Source: Aquibium sp. ELW1220 (GTDB lineage: Bacteria > Pseudomonadota > Alphaproteobacteria > Rhizobiales > Rhizobiaceae). Taken from it: a stretch of 64,000 nt of DNA. Within the stretch, counting starts at the first letter, position 1, and each line of letters begins with the position of its first letter. A model generated the notes under the pieces. It did not search any database. It had not been told where the DNA came from and was given only the letters and a program-made list of their open reading frames with translations. The translations under genes and the position numbers were made by a program. This document shows, in pieces, positions 37,083 to 46,600 of the stretch. Where the stretch lies: assembly GCF_030398385.1 (NCBI RefSeq), contig NZ_JAOAOQ010000026.1, positions 22,896 to 86,895 on the forward strand. Direction: 5' to 3'.

Positions 37083-38711
37083 TCAGCGATGTTCTTCGAC
37101 CGACGATTGCACCAGCGCCCGGTTGAAGTGCTGGAGCGCGGTCAGATGGCTGGCCCATCCGACAATGGTCTGATCGCTCGACGGATCGACGACGGGCAGT
37201 CGGTCGAAGCCGCCGACGTCGAAGGCGCGCAGCGCGGTGGCCAACGTGTCGGTGGGGCGTAGCGCCGGTCCACGACCGCCATCCGGGAATTCCGGTGACG
37301 CGCCGTCGCCGAGCGGTTCCATGAAATCCATGACCCTTGCATTGGCGCCAATCGGCTTGTGCGGTCCCTCACGCAGGTCGAGCCCGCGCAGGCGCAGCTG
37401 CCACTGGAACCACGAGTAACCGTGCAGCGCCTGGACGATGCCCTGCGCCACGGCCACCGTGAGCAGGAGCGCGATGGAGAGGCGGTATCCGCCAGTGAGT
37501 TCGAAGACGATCATGGCGGTGGAGATCGGCGCGCCGAAGACGGCTCCGGCTACCGCGCCCATCCCCAGGATCGCATAGAGGCCGCCGCTGGAAGCGAGGT
37601 CGGGAAAGACCGACTGGGCAAGGGACCCGAAGGCGGCACCCGTCAGGCCGCCCACGACGAGCGCCGGCGAGAATATGCCTCCGCCGAAGCGCGATCCGAG
37701 CGTGATCGCCGTCGTGACCGTCTTGACGATGATGAGCGTCAGCATCAGCCCGAGCGACAGTTGTCCCGACAGGGCGAGGTTTGTGGTCTCGTAGCCCACT
37801 CCGAGCACCTGCGGGAAGGCGAGGCCGATCAGGCCGACGACTGCGCCGCCGATCGCCGGGCGCAGCCAGAGCGGCACGTCGACATGGCGCGCGCCGTCGT
37901 CTGCGATCCGCAGGGCGAGCTGGAACAGCAGCGCGACAGCAGCGCAGACGATGCCGAGCAGGACGAAGGCCGGGAACTCGAAATAGGAGACGACGGCGTA
38001 ATCCGGCATGGTGAACGCCGCGTCCGGGCCGAACCATTGTCGCGAGATCAGGCTGCCTGCGGTCGCCGCGAGCATGATCGGGACGAAGGAGCGCAACGCA
38101 TAGTGCCCAAGAACCACCTCGTGTGCGAAGAGCACCCCCGCGAAGGGGGCGTTGAAGGAGGCGGCCACCGCGCTCGCCACGCCGGCCGACAGGAGCGTTC
38201 GGCGGCACCATTCCGGCAGCGCCGCACGCCGGGCGATCGCTTCGCCCAGCGTGGCGCCGAGATGGACGATCGGGCCTTCGCGCCCCGCGCTGCCACCGCC
38301 GCCGACCGTGATGGCCGAAACGAGCGCCGACCAGAGGCCGTCGCGAAGGCCGAGCGTGCGGCCGGAATAGGCGCGCGCCTCGATGACGTCCGCGACACCG
38401 CCCGCCCGGCGCGACGAGATCCGGTGCAGGAGGATGCCGACGGCGAGTCCCGCGATCAGGGGGCCGAGCGGAACGAGCCACCAGGCAGCGGAACGCGCCG
38501 CGGTGAGCGTGTTCTCGGATGACGAGCCGATCCAGAGCAGCTGGATCAGGCCGATCAGTTCGCGAAACAGCACCGCAACGACGCCAGCCGCGAAGCCGAC
38601 GAGGAGCGCCAGCGCCCACAGGACATGCTGCCGCTCTGCCCTGAAATCGCGCAGGTTGGCTCCGAGCCAGCCGAGCCGGCCCGTCAGGTGCGATCGCAGG
38701 CGCGCCAGCAT
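37083..38711 (-). CDS. CLC-type chloride channel/antiporter with CBS region
   Basis: A 542-residue CLC-family membrane protein. The anion filter region GREGPIVHLG contains the gating Glu, and GSRFGGGIFSPAL matches the second filter motif. The first CLC motif (normally GSGIP) appears as GGVADVIEA, a known deviation in one bacterial group. About 430 residues are membrane-embedded; the C-terminus has a partial CBS-like domain (ATALRAFDVGGFDRLPVVDP). Transport of chloride or fluoride cannot be distinguished here, though the GREGP Glu favours H+/Cl- type exchange. Confidence 0.87.
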   Translation of the reverse strand: MLARLRSHLTGRLGWLGANLRDFRAERQHVLWALALLVGFAAGVVAVLFRELIGLIQLLWIGSSSENTLTAARSAAWWLVPLGPLIAGLAVGILLHRISSRRAGGVADVIEARAYSGRTLGLRDGLWSALVSAITVGGGGSAGREGPIVHLGATLGEAIARRAALPEWCRRTLLSAGVASAVAASFNAPFAGVLFAHEVVLGHYALRSFVPIMLAATAGSLISRQWFGPDAAFTMPDYAVVSYFEFPAFVLLGIVCAAVALLFQLALRIADDGARHVDVPLWLRPAIGGAVVGLIGLAFPQVLGVGYETTNLALSGQLSLGLMLTLIIVKTVTTAITLGSRFGGGIFSPALVVGGLTGAAFGSLAQSVFPDLASSGGLYAILGMGAVAGAVFGAPISTAMIVFELTGGYRLSIALLLTVAVAQGIVQALHGYSWFQWQLRLRGLDLREGPHKPIGANARVMDFMEPLGDGASPEFPDGGRGPALRPTDTLATALRAFDVGGFDRLPVVDPSSDQTIVGWASHLTALQHFNRALVQSSVEEHR

Positions 38712-38733
38712 CTGAGCCGGTTCCGTGCGGCGA

Positions 38734-39216
38734 TCAGGGCTTGCGGCGGATGCCGATCGACCGCCCGGCGCGCTCGGGCATCGGCAGAGTGCCGTGGGCG
38801 ACCGCCATCGTCTCGACCCGTTCCATGATGTCTGCGGGGAAGGGCGCCACCTTCGGCCCGCCCATGTCGATGTGCAGCGTCAGGGTCTCGGAAGTCGCTG
38901 CGAGCCATCCGTCCACGTGGCGGATCTCCTGGTAGGACCGCAGCCGCTTCTCGTCATGATCGATCAGCTGGAACGTACCTTCCACCCTGTCGCCCAGATG
39001 CAGTTCCCGGACGTAGCAGACATGGACCTCGGCGGTGTAGATCGTCAGCCGGCGAGAGGCGGCGTAGTCCGGTCCCATGCCCATGAGCGCGAAGGCCTCG
39101 TCGGCGCAGCGGTCGAACAAGACGTTGTAGTAGGCCATGTTCAGATGGCCGTTGTAATCGATCCAGCTCTCCTCGATGTCCATCGTGCTGGAAAGGAACG
39201 GAGCGCTGACGGTCAT
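38734..39216 (-). CDS. Thioesterase (hot-dog 4HBT type)
   Basis: A 160-residue hot-dog thioesterase. Its N-terminal WIDYNGHLNMAYYNVLFDRCADEAF and LHLGDRVEGTFQL segments resemble the betainyl-/carnitine-linked thioesterase subgroup; the Asp in DYNGH is the catalytic-region residue. A precise acyl-CoA substrate is not predictable. It is divergent from the D-2-hydroxyacid dehydrogenase gene and 20 bases from the CLC gene. Confidence 0.83.
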   Translation of the reverse strand: MTVSAPFLSSTMDIEESWIDYNGHLNMAYYNVLFDRCADEAFALMGMGPDYAASRRLTIYTAEVHVCYVRELHLGDRVEGTFQLIDHDEKRLRSYQEIRHVDGWLAATSETLTLHIDMGGPKVAPFPADIMERVETMAVAHGTLPMPERAGRSIGIRRKP

Positions 39217-39346
39217 GGCGGAATCCTTGCTGCGGATGGCTTGATCGAGATGATGGACGGTTTAAGCATGCGCCAGCGGCGCCGTCCGGCGCCAACAGAT
39301 GAAGCAAGCAGGCGCCGATCACAAGCCTGCCAGGGAGGAGCAACGG

Positions 39347-40756
39347 ATGGCATTGGCTGATCTCGTGCGCATGGACCGCAACGAAAGCGGTATCGCGACC
39401 GCAATCGACATCCTGAAGCAGCGTTTCGGAGAAAGTCTCGCGACGGGCAGGGCGATCCGCGAGCAGCACGCGCACACGACGACCTACCTCCCGGCCCAGG
39501 CGCCCGACGCCGTCGTGTTCGCGCGGCGGACGGAAGACGTCCAGGACGTCGTGCGGGTCTGCGCCGAGCATCGCGTGCCCGTCATCCCGTTCGGCACGGG
39601 CACGTCGCTCGAGGGACAGGTGAACGCGCCGGCCGGCGGCATTTCGGTCGACCTGTCGGGCATGGACCGGATCCTTGCGGTCAATGCCGAGGACCTCGAC
39701 TGCGTCATCGAGCCGGGCGTCACCCGCGAGGCGCTAAACACCCATCTGCGCGACACCGGCCTGTTCTTCCCGATCGATCCGGGCGCCAATGCAAGCCTCG
39801 GCGGCATGGCCTCGACCCGCGCCTCGGGCACCAATGCGGTGCGCTACGGCACCATGCGCGACAATGTGCTGGCGCTGACGGCGGTGATGGCCGACGGCCG
39901 CGCGATCACGACGGCCACGCGCGCTCGCAAGACCTCCGCCGGCTACGACCTGACGCGGCTCCTCGTCGGCTCGGAGGGGACGCTGGGCATCATAACGTCC
40001 CTGACTCTGCGCCTGCAGGGCATTCCCCAGGCGATCGCGGGGGGCGTATGCCCGTTTCCGAGCGTCGAAGCCGCCTGCAATGCCGTCATCGCCACGATCC
40101 AGATGGGCATCCCCGTGGCGCGGATCGAACTCGTCAACCAGTTGCAGATGCAGGCGATCAACGCCTATGCGAAGCTCGCCTACCCCGAGAGCCCCTGCCT
40201 GTTCCTGGAGTTTCACGGCACCGATGCCGGTGTCGCGGAGCAGTCCGAACTGTTCGGCGAGATCGCGACGGAGTTCGGCGGCGGCCCCTTCCTGTGGACC
40301 CGCGAGGCGGAGGAGCGGACGCGGCTGTGGAGCGCCAGGCACAATGCCTACCACTCCGTCAAGGCGCTCCGTCCCGGCTACCAGGCGGTGGCCACCGACG
40401 TCTGCGTTCCGATCTCGCGGCTCGCGGAATGCATCGTCGAGACCGAGCGGGACATTGCCGAGGTGGGTCTCGTCGCGCCGATCGTCGGTCATGTCGGCGA
40501 CGGCAACTTCCATGTCTCGCCGCTCATCGACGCCAATGACCCGCGCGACATCGAAAAACTCGAAGCCTTCATCGCGCGGCTGAACACGCGCGCGCTCGCC
40601 ATGGACGGCACCTGCACCGGCGAGCACGGCATCGGCCAGGGCAAGATGGGCTTCCTGGAGAAGGAACTGGGTGCCGGTGTCGACGTCATGCGCGCGATCA
40701 AGCGCGCGCTCGACCCGCTGAACATCATGAACCCGGGCAAGATCTTCAGCCTGTGA
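39347..40756 (+). CDS. FAD-dependent 2-hydroxyacid dehydrogenase (D-lactate/glycolate type)
   Basis: A 469-residue flavoprotein of the GlcD/DLD group oxidising a D-2-hydroxyacid such as D-lactate, giving electrons to quinone or cytochrome. The PCMH-type FAD domain shows IPFGTGTSLEGQVNAPAGGISVDLSGM and LLVGSEGTLGI; the C-terminal domain ends with the conserved HGIGQGK and PLNIMNPGKI motifs. GGGAGGAG precedes the ATG at 39347. It is upstream of cydAB, which could receive its electrons through ubiquinol, but a co-transcription is not shown. Confidence 0.9.
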   Translation: MALADLVRMDRNESGIATAIDILKQRFGESLATGRAIREQHAHTTTYLPAQAPDAVVFARRTEDVQDVVRVCAEHRVPVIPFGTGTSLEGQVNAPAGGISVDLSGMDRILAVNAEDLDCVIEPGVTREALNTHLRDTGLFFPIDPGANASLGGMASTRASGTNAVRYGTMRDNVLALTAVMADGRAITTATRARKTSAGYDLTRLLVGSEGTLGIITSLTLRLQGIPQAIAGGVCPFPSVEAACNAVIATIQMGIPVARIELVNQLQMQAINAYAKLAYPESPCLFLEFHGTDAGVAEQSELFGEIATEFGGGPFLWTREAEERTRLWSARHNAYHSVKALRPGYQAVATDVCVPISRLAECIVETERDIAEVGLVAPIVGHVGDGNFHVSPLIDANDPRDIEKLEAFIARLNTRALAMDGTCTGEHGIGQGKMGFLEKELGAGVDVMRAIKRALDPLNIMNPGKIFSL

Positions 40757-40896
40757 CGGCATCGGTGGCGCATGACGCGCGGCGGTGCAGTCCATATGAC
40801 GCACCGCCGGCAGGTTGTCCCGTGGCGGCAGGCGGATACATAGGAGCCTAACGCAGCGAAAGAGGAGGCCTCGCGCCCGCGAGGCTCAAGGCTCCG

Positions 40897-42345
40897 ATGT
40901 TCGATCATGCCGACGCGGTTCTCCTGGCTCGTATCCAGTTCGCCTTCACGGTCTCCTTCCATTTTCTCTTCCCGGCCTTCACCATCGGGCTGGCCAGCTA
41001 TCTCGCCGTCCTGAACGGCCTCTGGCTCGCCGGCTACGGGCAGGTCTACCGGGTCCTGTTCGACTACTGGAAGAAGATCTTCGCGCTGGTCTTCGCCATG
41101 GGCGTCGTCTCCGGCATCGTCATGAGCTACCAGTTCGGCACCAACTGGAGCGTCTTCTCCGACAAGGCCGGCCCGGTGATCGGCGCGCCGATGGCCTATG
41201 AAGTGCTGTCGGCCTTCTTCCTGGAGGCGGGCTTCCTCGGCATCATGCTGTTCGGTCGCGAGCGCGTCGGCAATGCGCTGCACATGGTGGCGACCGCGGT
41301 CGTCGCCGTCGGCACGCTGCTCTCGGCCTTCTGGATCCTGTCGGTGAATTCCTGGATGCATACGCCGGCGGGTTTCACGATCGACGCCGTCACGGGACAG
41401 TTCATGCCCACCAACTTCTGGGAATCGATCTTCAATCCGTCCTTCCCCTACAGGCTCGTCCACACGGTGACGGCCGCCTACCTGACCACAGCCTTCATCG
41501 TCGGCGGCGTCGGCGCCTGGCACCTGCTTCGCCACACTGCAGGCGACAATCCCGGCGCGCGGCGGATGTTCTCCATGGCGATGTGGATGGCGGCCATCGT
41601 GGCGCCGATCCAGGTCTTCATCGGCGACCTGCACGGGCTCAACACCATGGAGCACCAGCCGCAGAAGGTGATGGCGATGGAGGGCCATTACGAGAGCCAT
41701 CCAGACGGCTGGGCGCCGCTGTACCTGTTCGGCATCCCGAACGACGAGGAACAGCGCCTCGACTATGCCTTCGGCATTCCCGGCCTTTCCTCGCTGATCC
41801 TCAACCACAGCCTCACGGCGCCGCTGGCGGGCCTCGACACGATTCCCGATGACGAGCAGCCGCCGGTCGGGATCGTCTTCTGGTCGTTCCGCATCATGGT
41901 CGGGCTCGGTCTGCTGATGGTCGCCGTCGGCGGCTGGTCGCTGGTCGCCCGCTGGCGGGGCACCCTCTTCACCAGCCGCCCGCTGCACCGCTTCGCGGTC
42001 GTGATGGGTCCGTCGGGACTGGTCGCGGTGCTAGCCGGCTGGGTCACCACGGAGGTCGGCCGCCAGCCCTACACGATCTGGGGCCATCTGCGGACGGCCG
42101 ATTCGGCAGCACCACTCGACGCCTCCGCTGTCGGCGTCTCGCTCATGGCCTTCGTCATCGTCTATTTCATCGTCTTCGGCGCCGGCACGTTCTACGTGCT
42201 GCGGCTGATGGCCAAGGCGCCGATCACCGGCGGCCCCGACGACTGGGAGACGCGGGCACCGATCCGCACGGCGGGCATCGCCCCCGGGCCTGCGCAAGGC
42301 ACGCCGACTGACCACGGCCCCAGGATCGAAGAGGAGGCACGCTGA
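40897..42345 (+). CDS. cydA: Cytochrome bd-type ubiquinol oxidase subunit I
   Basis: A 482-residue integral membrane subunit with hemes b558, b595 and d. The typical start MFDHADAVLLARIQFAFTVSFHFLFPAFTIGL, the QFGTNWSVFS loop, and GRQPYTIWGHLRTAD near the C-terminus are the hallmarks. The short quinol loop fits the cyanide-insensitive CioA-type group. The stop overlaps the cydB start by one base, so the two are coupled. It forms the second terminal oxidase of the window beside cbb3. Confidence 0.95.
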   Translation: MFDHADAVLLARIQFAFTVSFHFLFPAFTIGLASYLAVLNGLWLAGYGQVYRVLFDYWKKIFALVFAMGVVSGIVMSYQFGTNWSVFSDKAGPVIGAPMAYEVLSAFFLEAGFLGIMLFGRERVGNALHMVATAVVAVGTLLSAFWILSVNSWMHTPAGFTIDAVTGQFMPTNFWESIFNPSFPYRLVHTVTAAYLTTAFIVGGVGAWHLLRHTAGDNPGARRMFSMAMWMAAIVAPIQVFIGDLHGLNTMEHQPQKVMAMEGHYESHPDGWAPLYLFGIPNDEEQRLDYAFGIPGLSSLILNHSLTAPLAGLDTIPDDEQPPVGIVFWSFRIMVGLGLLMVAVGGWSLVARWRGTLFTSRPLHRFAVVMGPSGLVAVLAGWVTTEVGRQPYTIWGHLRTADSAAPLDASAVGVSLMAFVIVYFIVFGAGTFYVLRLMAKAPITGGPDDWETRAPIRTAGIAPGPAQGTPTDHGPRIEEEAR

Positions 42346-43376
42346 TGGAATTCGGTCTCGGCGTGAATGTCGACCTGACGGTTGTCTGGGCCTTCCTGAT
42401 CGCCTTCGCGGTCTTCGCCTATGTCGTGCTCGACGGTTTCGACCTGGGGCTCGGCATGCTGTTTGCGGTGGCGCCCGAGAAGCGCGACCGCGACGTGATG
42501 ATGAATTCGGTGGCGCCCGTCTGGGACGGCAACGAGACCTGGCTCGTGCTCGGCGGGGGAGGGCTGTTCGCCGCCTTTCCGCTCGCCTACGCGCTGGTAC
42601 TGCCGGCCCTCTACGCGCCGATCATCGCCATGCTGCTGGCGTTGATCTTCCGCGGCGTCGCCTTCGAGTTCCGCTGGCGCACCGAGCGCTGGCGCGGCGT
42701 CTGGGATTTCGCCTTCATCTCGGGCTCCGCCATGGCCTCCTTCTCGCAGGGTGTGGCACTCGGCGCGCTGCTCCAGGGCATCGACGTCGACATGACGACG
42801 CGCAGCTATGCGGGCGGCTGGTTCGACTGGCTGACGCCATTCTCCGTCGTCACCGGCATCGCCGTCATGACCGGCTACTGCCTGCTCGGTGCGACCTGGC
42901 TGGTGATGAAGACGGAGGGAGACCTGCAGGACCGCATGCGGCGCCTTGCATGGCCCTTCGGCCTCGTCACGCTTGGCTTCATCGGCATCGTCAGCCTGTG
43001 GACGCCGTTCCTGCAGGACGGCTACTACAATCGCTGGTTCACCGGCTGGGGCATCGTGCTGGCGGTTTTCGTCGGCGCCGCCGTTCTGTTCGTCGCCTGG
43101 CGGATGTTCAACAGCCTGACCGTTCACCGCCACGAGTATCGCCCCTTCCTGCAGGCGATCACGCTCTTCGCGCTCTGCTTCGTCGGGCTCGGTATCGCCA
43201 TGTGGCCCTATGTCGTTCCGGTGGAGGTGACGATCTGGGATGCCGCCGCACCCGAGAAGAGCCAGGTCTTCATGCTGATCGGCGCCGTGGTGCTGATTCC
43301 GCTGATCCTGGGCTATACCGCCTATGCCTACTGGATCTTCCGCGGCAAGATCGATCCGGACGCGGGCTATCACTGA
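42345..43376 (+). CDS. cydB: Cytochrome bd-type ubiquinol oxidase subunit II
   Basis: A 343-residue membrane subunit of the bd oxidase. Typical opening stretches are VWAFLIAFAVFAYVVLDGFDLGLGML and PVWDGNETWLVLGGGGLF; the length and later GVALGALLQGI segment match CioB/CydB. It has about eight helices. The ATG shares one base with the cydA stop (TGATG), and its stop shares one base with the DUF2474 gene, showing tight three-gene coupling. Confidence 0.95.
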   Translation: MEFGLGVNVDLTVVWAFLIAFAVFAYVVLDGFDLGLGMLFAVAPEKRDRDVMMNSVAPVWDGNETWLVLGGGGLFAAFPLAYALVLPALYAPIIAMLLALIFRGVAFEFRWRTERWRGVWDFAFISGSAMASFSQGVALGALLQGIDVDMTTRSYAGGWFDWLTPFSVVTGIAVMTGYCLLGATWLVMKTEGDLQDRMRRLAWPFGLVTLGFIGIVSLWTPFLQDGYYNRWFTGWGIVLAVFVGAAVLFVAWRMFNSLTVHRHEYRPFLQAITLFALCFVGLGIAMWPYVVPVEVTIWDAAAPEKSQVFMLIGAVVLIPLILGYTAYAYWIFRGKIDPDAGYH

Positions 43377-43528
43377 TGGCGGGACAGATACCGCGACACC
43401 AGGCGGGCGAACGGCTCCCGCCACGCGCCTGGGGCGTTCGGGTAGCCTGGTTCATCGGCATCTGGCTGGCAAGCATCGCCTCGCTCGGGGCTGTCGCCTG
43501 GATCATCCGCTTCTGGCTGGTCGGCTGA
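43376..43528 (+). CDS. DUF2474 single-helix protein, bd oxidase accessory subunit
   Basis: A 50-residue protein with one C-terminal transmembrane helix (VAWFIGIWLASIASLGAVAWII) and a basic N-terminus. It matches the DUF2474 small proteins found after cydB in cyanide-insensitive bd operons, and probably has a CydX-like stabilising role. Its ATG overlaps the cydB stop by one base. It is too short for length-based prediction but well supported by context. Confidence 0.85.
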   Translation: MAGQIPRHQAGERLPPRAWGVRVAWFIGIWLASIASLGAVAWIIRFWLVG

Positions 43529-43641
43529 CGCCTCGGCCACTGCGGCTGTTGCCCTGTTGCCGTCGCCACTTTATGGCCATGCGGATAAGAGTAGACTGAC
43601 GCACGAACACCGTTACGCAACGTCATGCGGGAGGCCAGACA

Positions 43642-46600
43642 CTGGCACGTCTCTTCGTCATCTTCGGCGGCCTCGTCGTGCTTGCACTCGTCGTTGCGCT
43701 GGTCGGTCCCTATCTCGTCAACTGGACCGGCTACCGGACCGGTTTCGAGCGGGAGGCGAGCCGTATCCTTGGCCGCACCGTCACCGTCCAGGGCGACGTC
43801 AGGGCGCGCCTGCTGCCGTTTCCGTCCGTCACCTTCGGCGACGTCCGCGTCGCCGGCGCGGATCCGGCCCAGCCGTCGATGACGATCGAGGAATTCTCGA
43901 TGGACGCCGAACTCGCGCCCTTCATGCGCGGCGAACTCCTGATCTTCGACATGCGGCTCGTGCGGCCGGAGGCCGTTTTCAACGTCGACGCGGACGGCTC
44001 GATCGACTGGGCGTCGCGTCCCTCGAACATGCTGGACCCATCGCAGATCCGCCTCGAGAAGGTGAGGGTGACCGAAGGCAAGGTTACCCTGACGCATGCC
44101 ACCAGCGGGCGCACCCACAGGCTGACCGAGATCAACGCCGAGATCTCGGCCGCGACGCTGGCCGGACCGTGGCGCATGGAGGGCTCGCTGCGGCTGGACG
44201 GCATGCGCACCGCCGTCTCCGTCTCCACCGGAACCGTCACGCCGGAAGGCGGGATGAGGGTGAGGCTCCGCGCCGCGCCCGAACGCTACCCCGTCGACGT
44301 GGAAGCGGATGGCCTCGCGCGGATCGAGAAGGCCGCCGGCCTCTATACGGGCACCTTCAGGCTGAACGCCCGCAATGCGGCAGCGCCGGTACCCGCCGCC
44401 GCCGAGGGTCAGGAGGCCAGGCCGGGCATCGCCGACTATCGCTTCTCGGGCCGCTTCGCTCTCGACCATCGCCGCCTCGACGTCCCGGAGTTCCGCATCG
44501 AAACCGGCCCGCGTGACAATCCCTATACTGCGGATGGAACGGCGCTGTTCCATCTTGGCGCCGATCCGCGCTTCCTGGTGCAGGCCACGGGCGCGCAGGT
44601 TCGCTTCGAGGATGCGGTCGCCGCTGCGCCTGCGTTTTCCGGTGCGACCTTCGCGCAGCGTTTTGCCGCGCTGAAGGCGTTCCTGCAGGATCTGCCGAGG
44701 CCCACGATCCCCGGAACGATCGATCTCGACCTGCCGGCGATCGTGGCGGGCGACACGACCATCCGCGACGTGCGGCTCTCGGCCGAGCCGGCGGCGACGG
44801 GCTGGACGGTCGAGAAATTGTCGGCGACGCTGCCGGGCCGCACCACTCTGGAGGCCAATGGCCGGCTCGACCTGAACGAGGACTTCGGCTTCAAGGGCAA
44901 GCTGCTGCTCGCCGTGGCGCAGCCGTCGGGATTCGCAGCCTGGGTGGCCCGCGACGTGGACGATGCCATCCGCCGTCTGCCGGGGGCCGGATTCTCCGCC
45001 GACGTGGCGCTGGGCGAGATACGGCAGAGCTTTCGCGATGTCGAACTGGTGCTCGGCGACACGCGCTTCGAAGGGTCGCTCGAACGCGTGGTGCGCGAGG
45101 CGCTGCGCCCGGCGATGATCGCAAAGCTTCGTGGCAAGGCCCTCGACGTCGACGGCCTCTCGGCCTTCGCGTCGCTGTTCATAAGCGATACCGGCGTGAC
45201 GCATTTCGGCGGCCATGACATCGATTTCGACCTCGATGCGGGACCTGTCCGGCTTGCCGGCCTGACGGCGGACACGATCGACGTCGCCATGCGGCTGCGC
45301 GAGGACGAACTGGAAGTCGACAGGCTAGCGATCACCGGCCTGGCAGGCGCCAACATCAGTGCGACGGCCAGCGTCGCCGGCATCGGTGACGACCCGTCGG
45401 GCAAGATCGACGCATCCGTGCTCGCCGCCGACCTCGGGCCGCTGATCGAACTTCTGGCCGAGCGCCTCCCGGAAAGCCCCGTGGCGCAGGGTATCGTGCA
45501 ACGTGCCCGGTCCTTCCCCGAGATGTCGCGCGACGCAGCGATCGACGTCGTGGCCACCGTTGCCCGGAAGAACGACGGCGCCGACCTTTCGCTGACGGCG
45601 AAGGGCCAGACCGGAGGCAACACCTTCGCCCTGCAGGCCCGTGCCGATGGCTATGACGGCGATCTCGGCAAGGCCCGCCTCGGCGTCGACCTGAGCGTCG
45701 AGGCGACCGACAGCGCGCAGCTTCTGTCCCTCTACGGCCTCCCCGCCTATGATCTCGGCGTCACCTCCGAAGGGACGACGACGCTTTCGTTGTCCGGTGT
45801 TCCGGCCGACGGCGCCGAACTGGCGCTCACGCTGATCGCGCCCTCGGCCGCCGCGCGCTTCGAGGGCACTCTGCGCCGGTCGGAAGAAGGAGCGGGCGTC
45901 GCCTATGGGGCCGAGGGCTCTGCCCGGATTTCTGCAACCGACCTCGAGCCCTGGCTGATGACCACCGGGACCATGCTGCCCGGAATGGGCATCGGCCTGC
46001 CTGTCGAACTGACGGCCGAAGCCGCCATCGGGCCCGACTCGCTGCGTCTCGCGCGTCTTGAGGGCACGGTGGCCGGCATGGCGCTGTCCGGCGACCTCGA
46101 GACGACATGGCCGCAGGGCACGCCGCATTTCGAAGGCAGCCTGCAGCTCGCGAGTCTCGATATCGCCAATGCGGCGGCGCTCGTGCTGGGCGAGGATGCC
46201 CTGCAGGCGGAGGGCGAAGGCTGGCCGTCGGCGCCGTTCACGGAAACCCTGCGCCTGCCCTTCACGGCGCAGCTCGCGCTCACCGTCGATGCCCTCGACG
46301 CCGACTTCCGCCCGCTGGCAGACGATGTCTCCTTCTCGGCCAGCCTCGATCGCGAAGGGTTGCGGGTCTCGAACCTGACCGGCCGCATGCTGGGCGGCAG
46401 CGTCAAGGCTCTGGCCGAGATTTCCAACAATGGCGGGACAGGCCTCCTCTCCGGGCAGATTTCCGTCTCGGACGCCGAGGCCGCCGCAGTGCTTGGTGCC
46501 GACGACGTCGGGGGCCGCGCCGACATCAGCGCGACGGTGACGGCGAGCGGCAAGTCGGTCGAGGCGCTCGTCGCCTCGCTCGCGGGATCGGGCACCGCCC

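Noticed and set aside
39238..39254. TTGATCGAGATGATGG as FNR box near the thioesterase gene
   Set aside because: The second half-site TCAA is missing, so it does not fit the palindrome.
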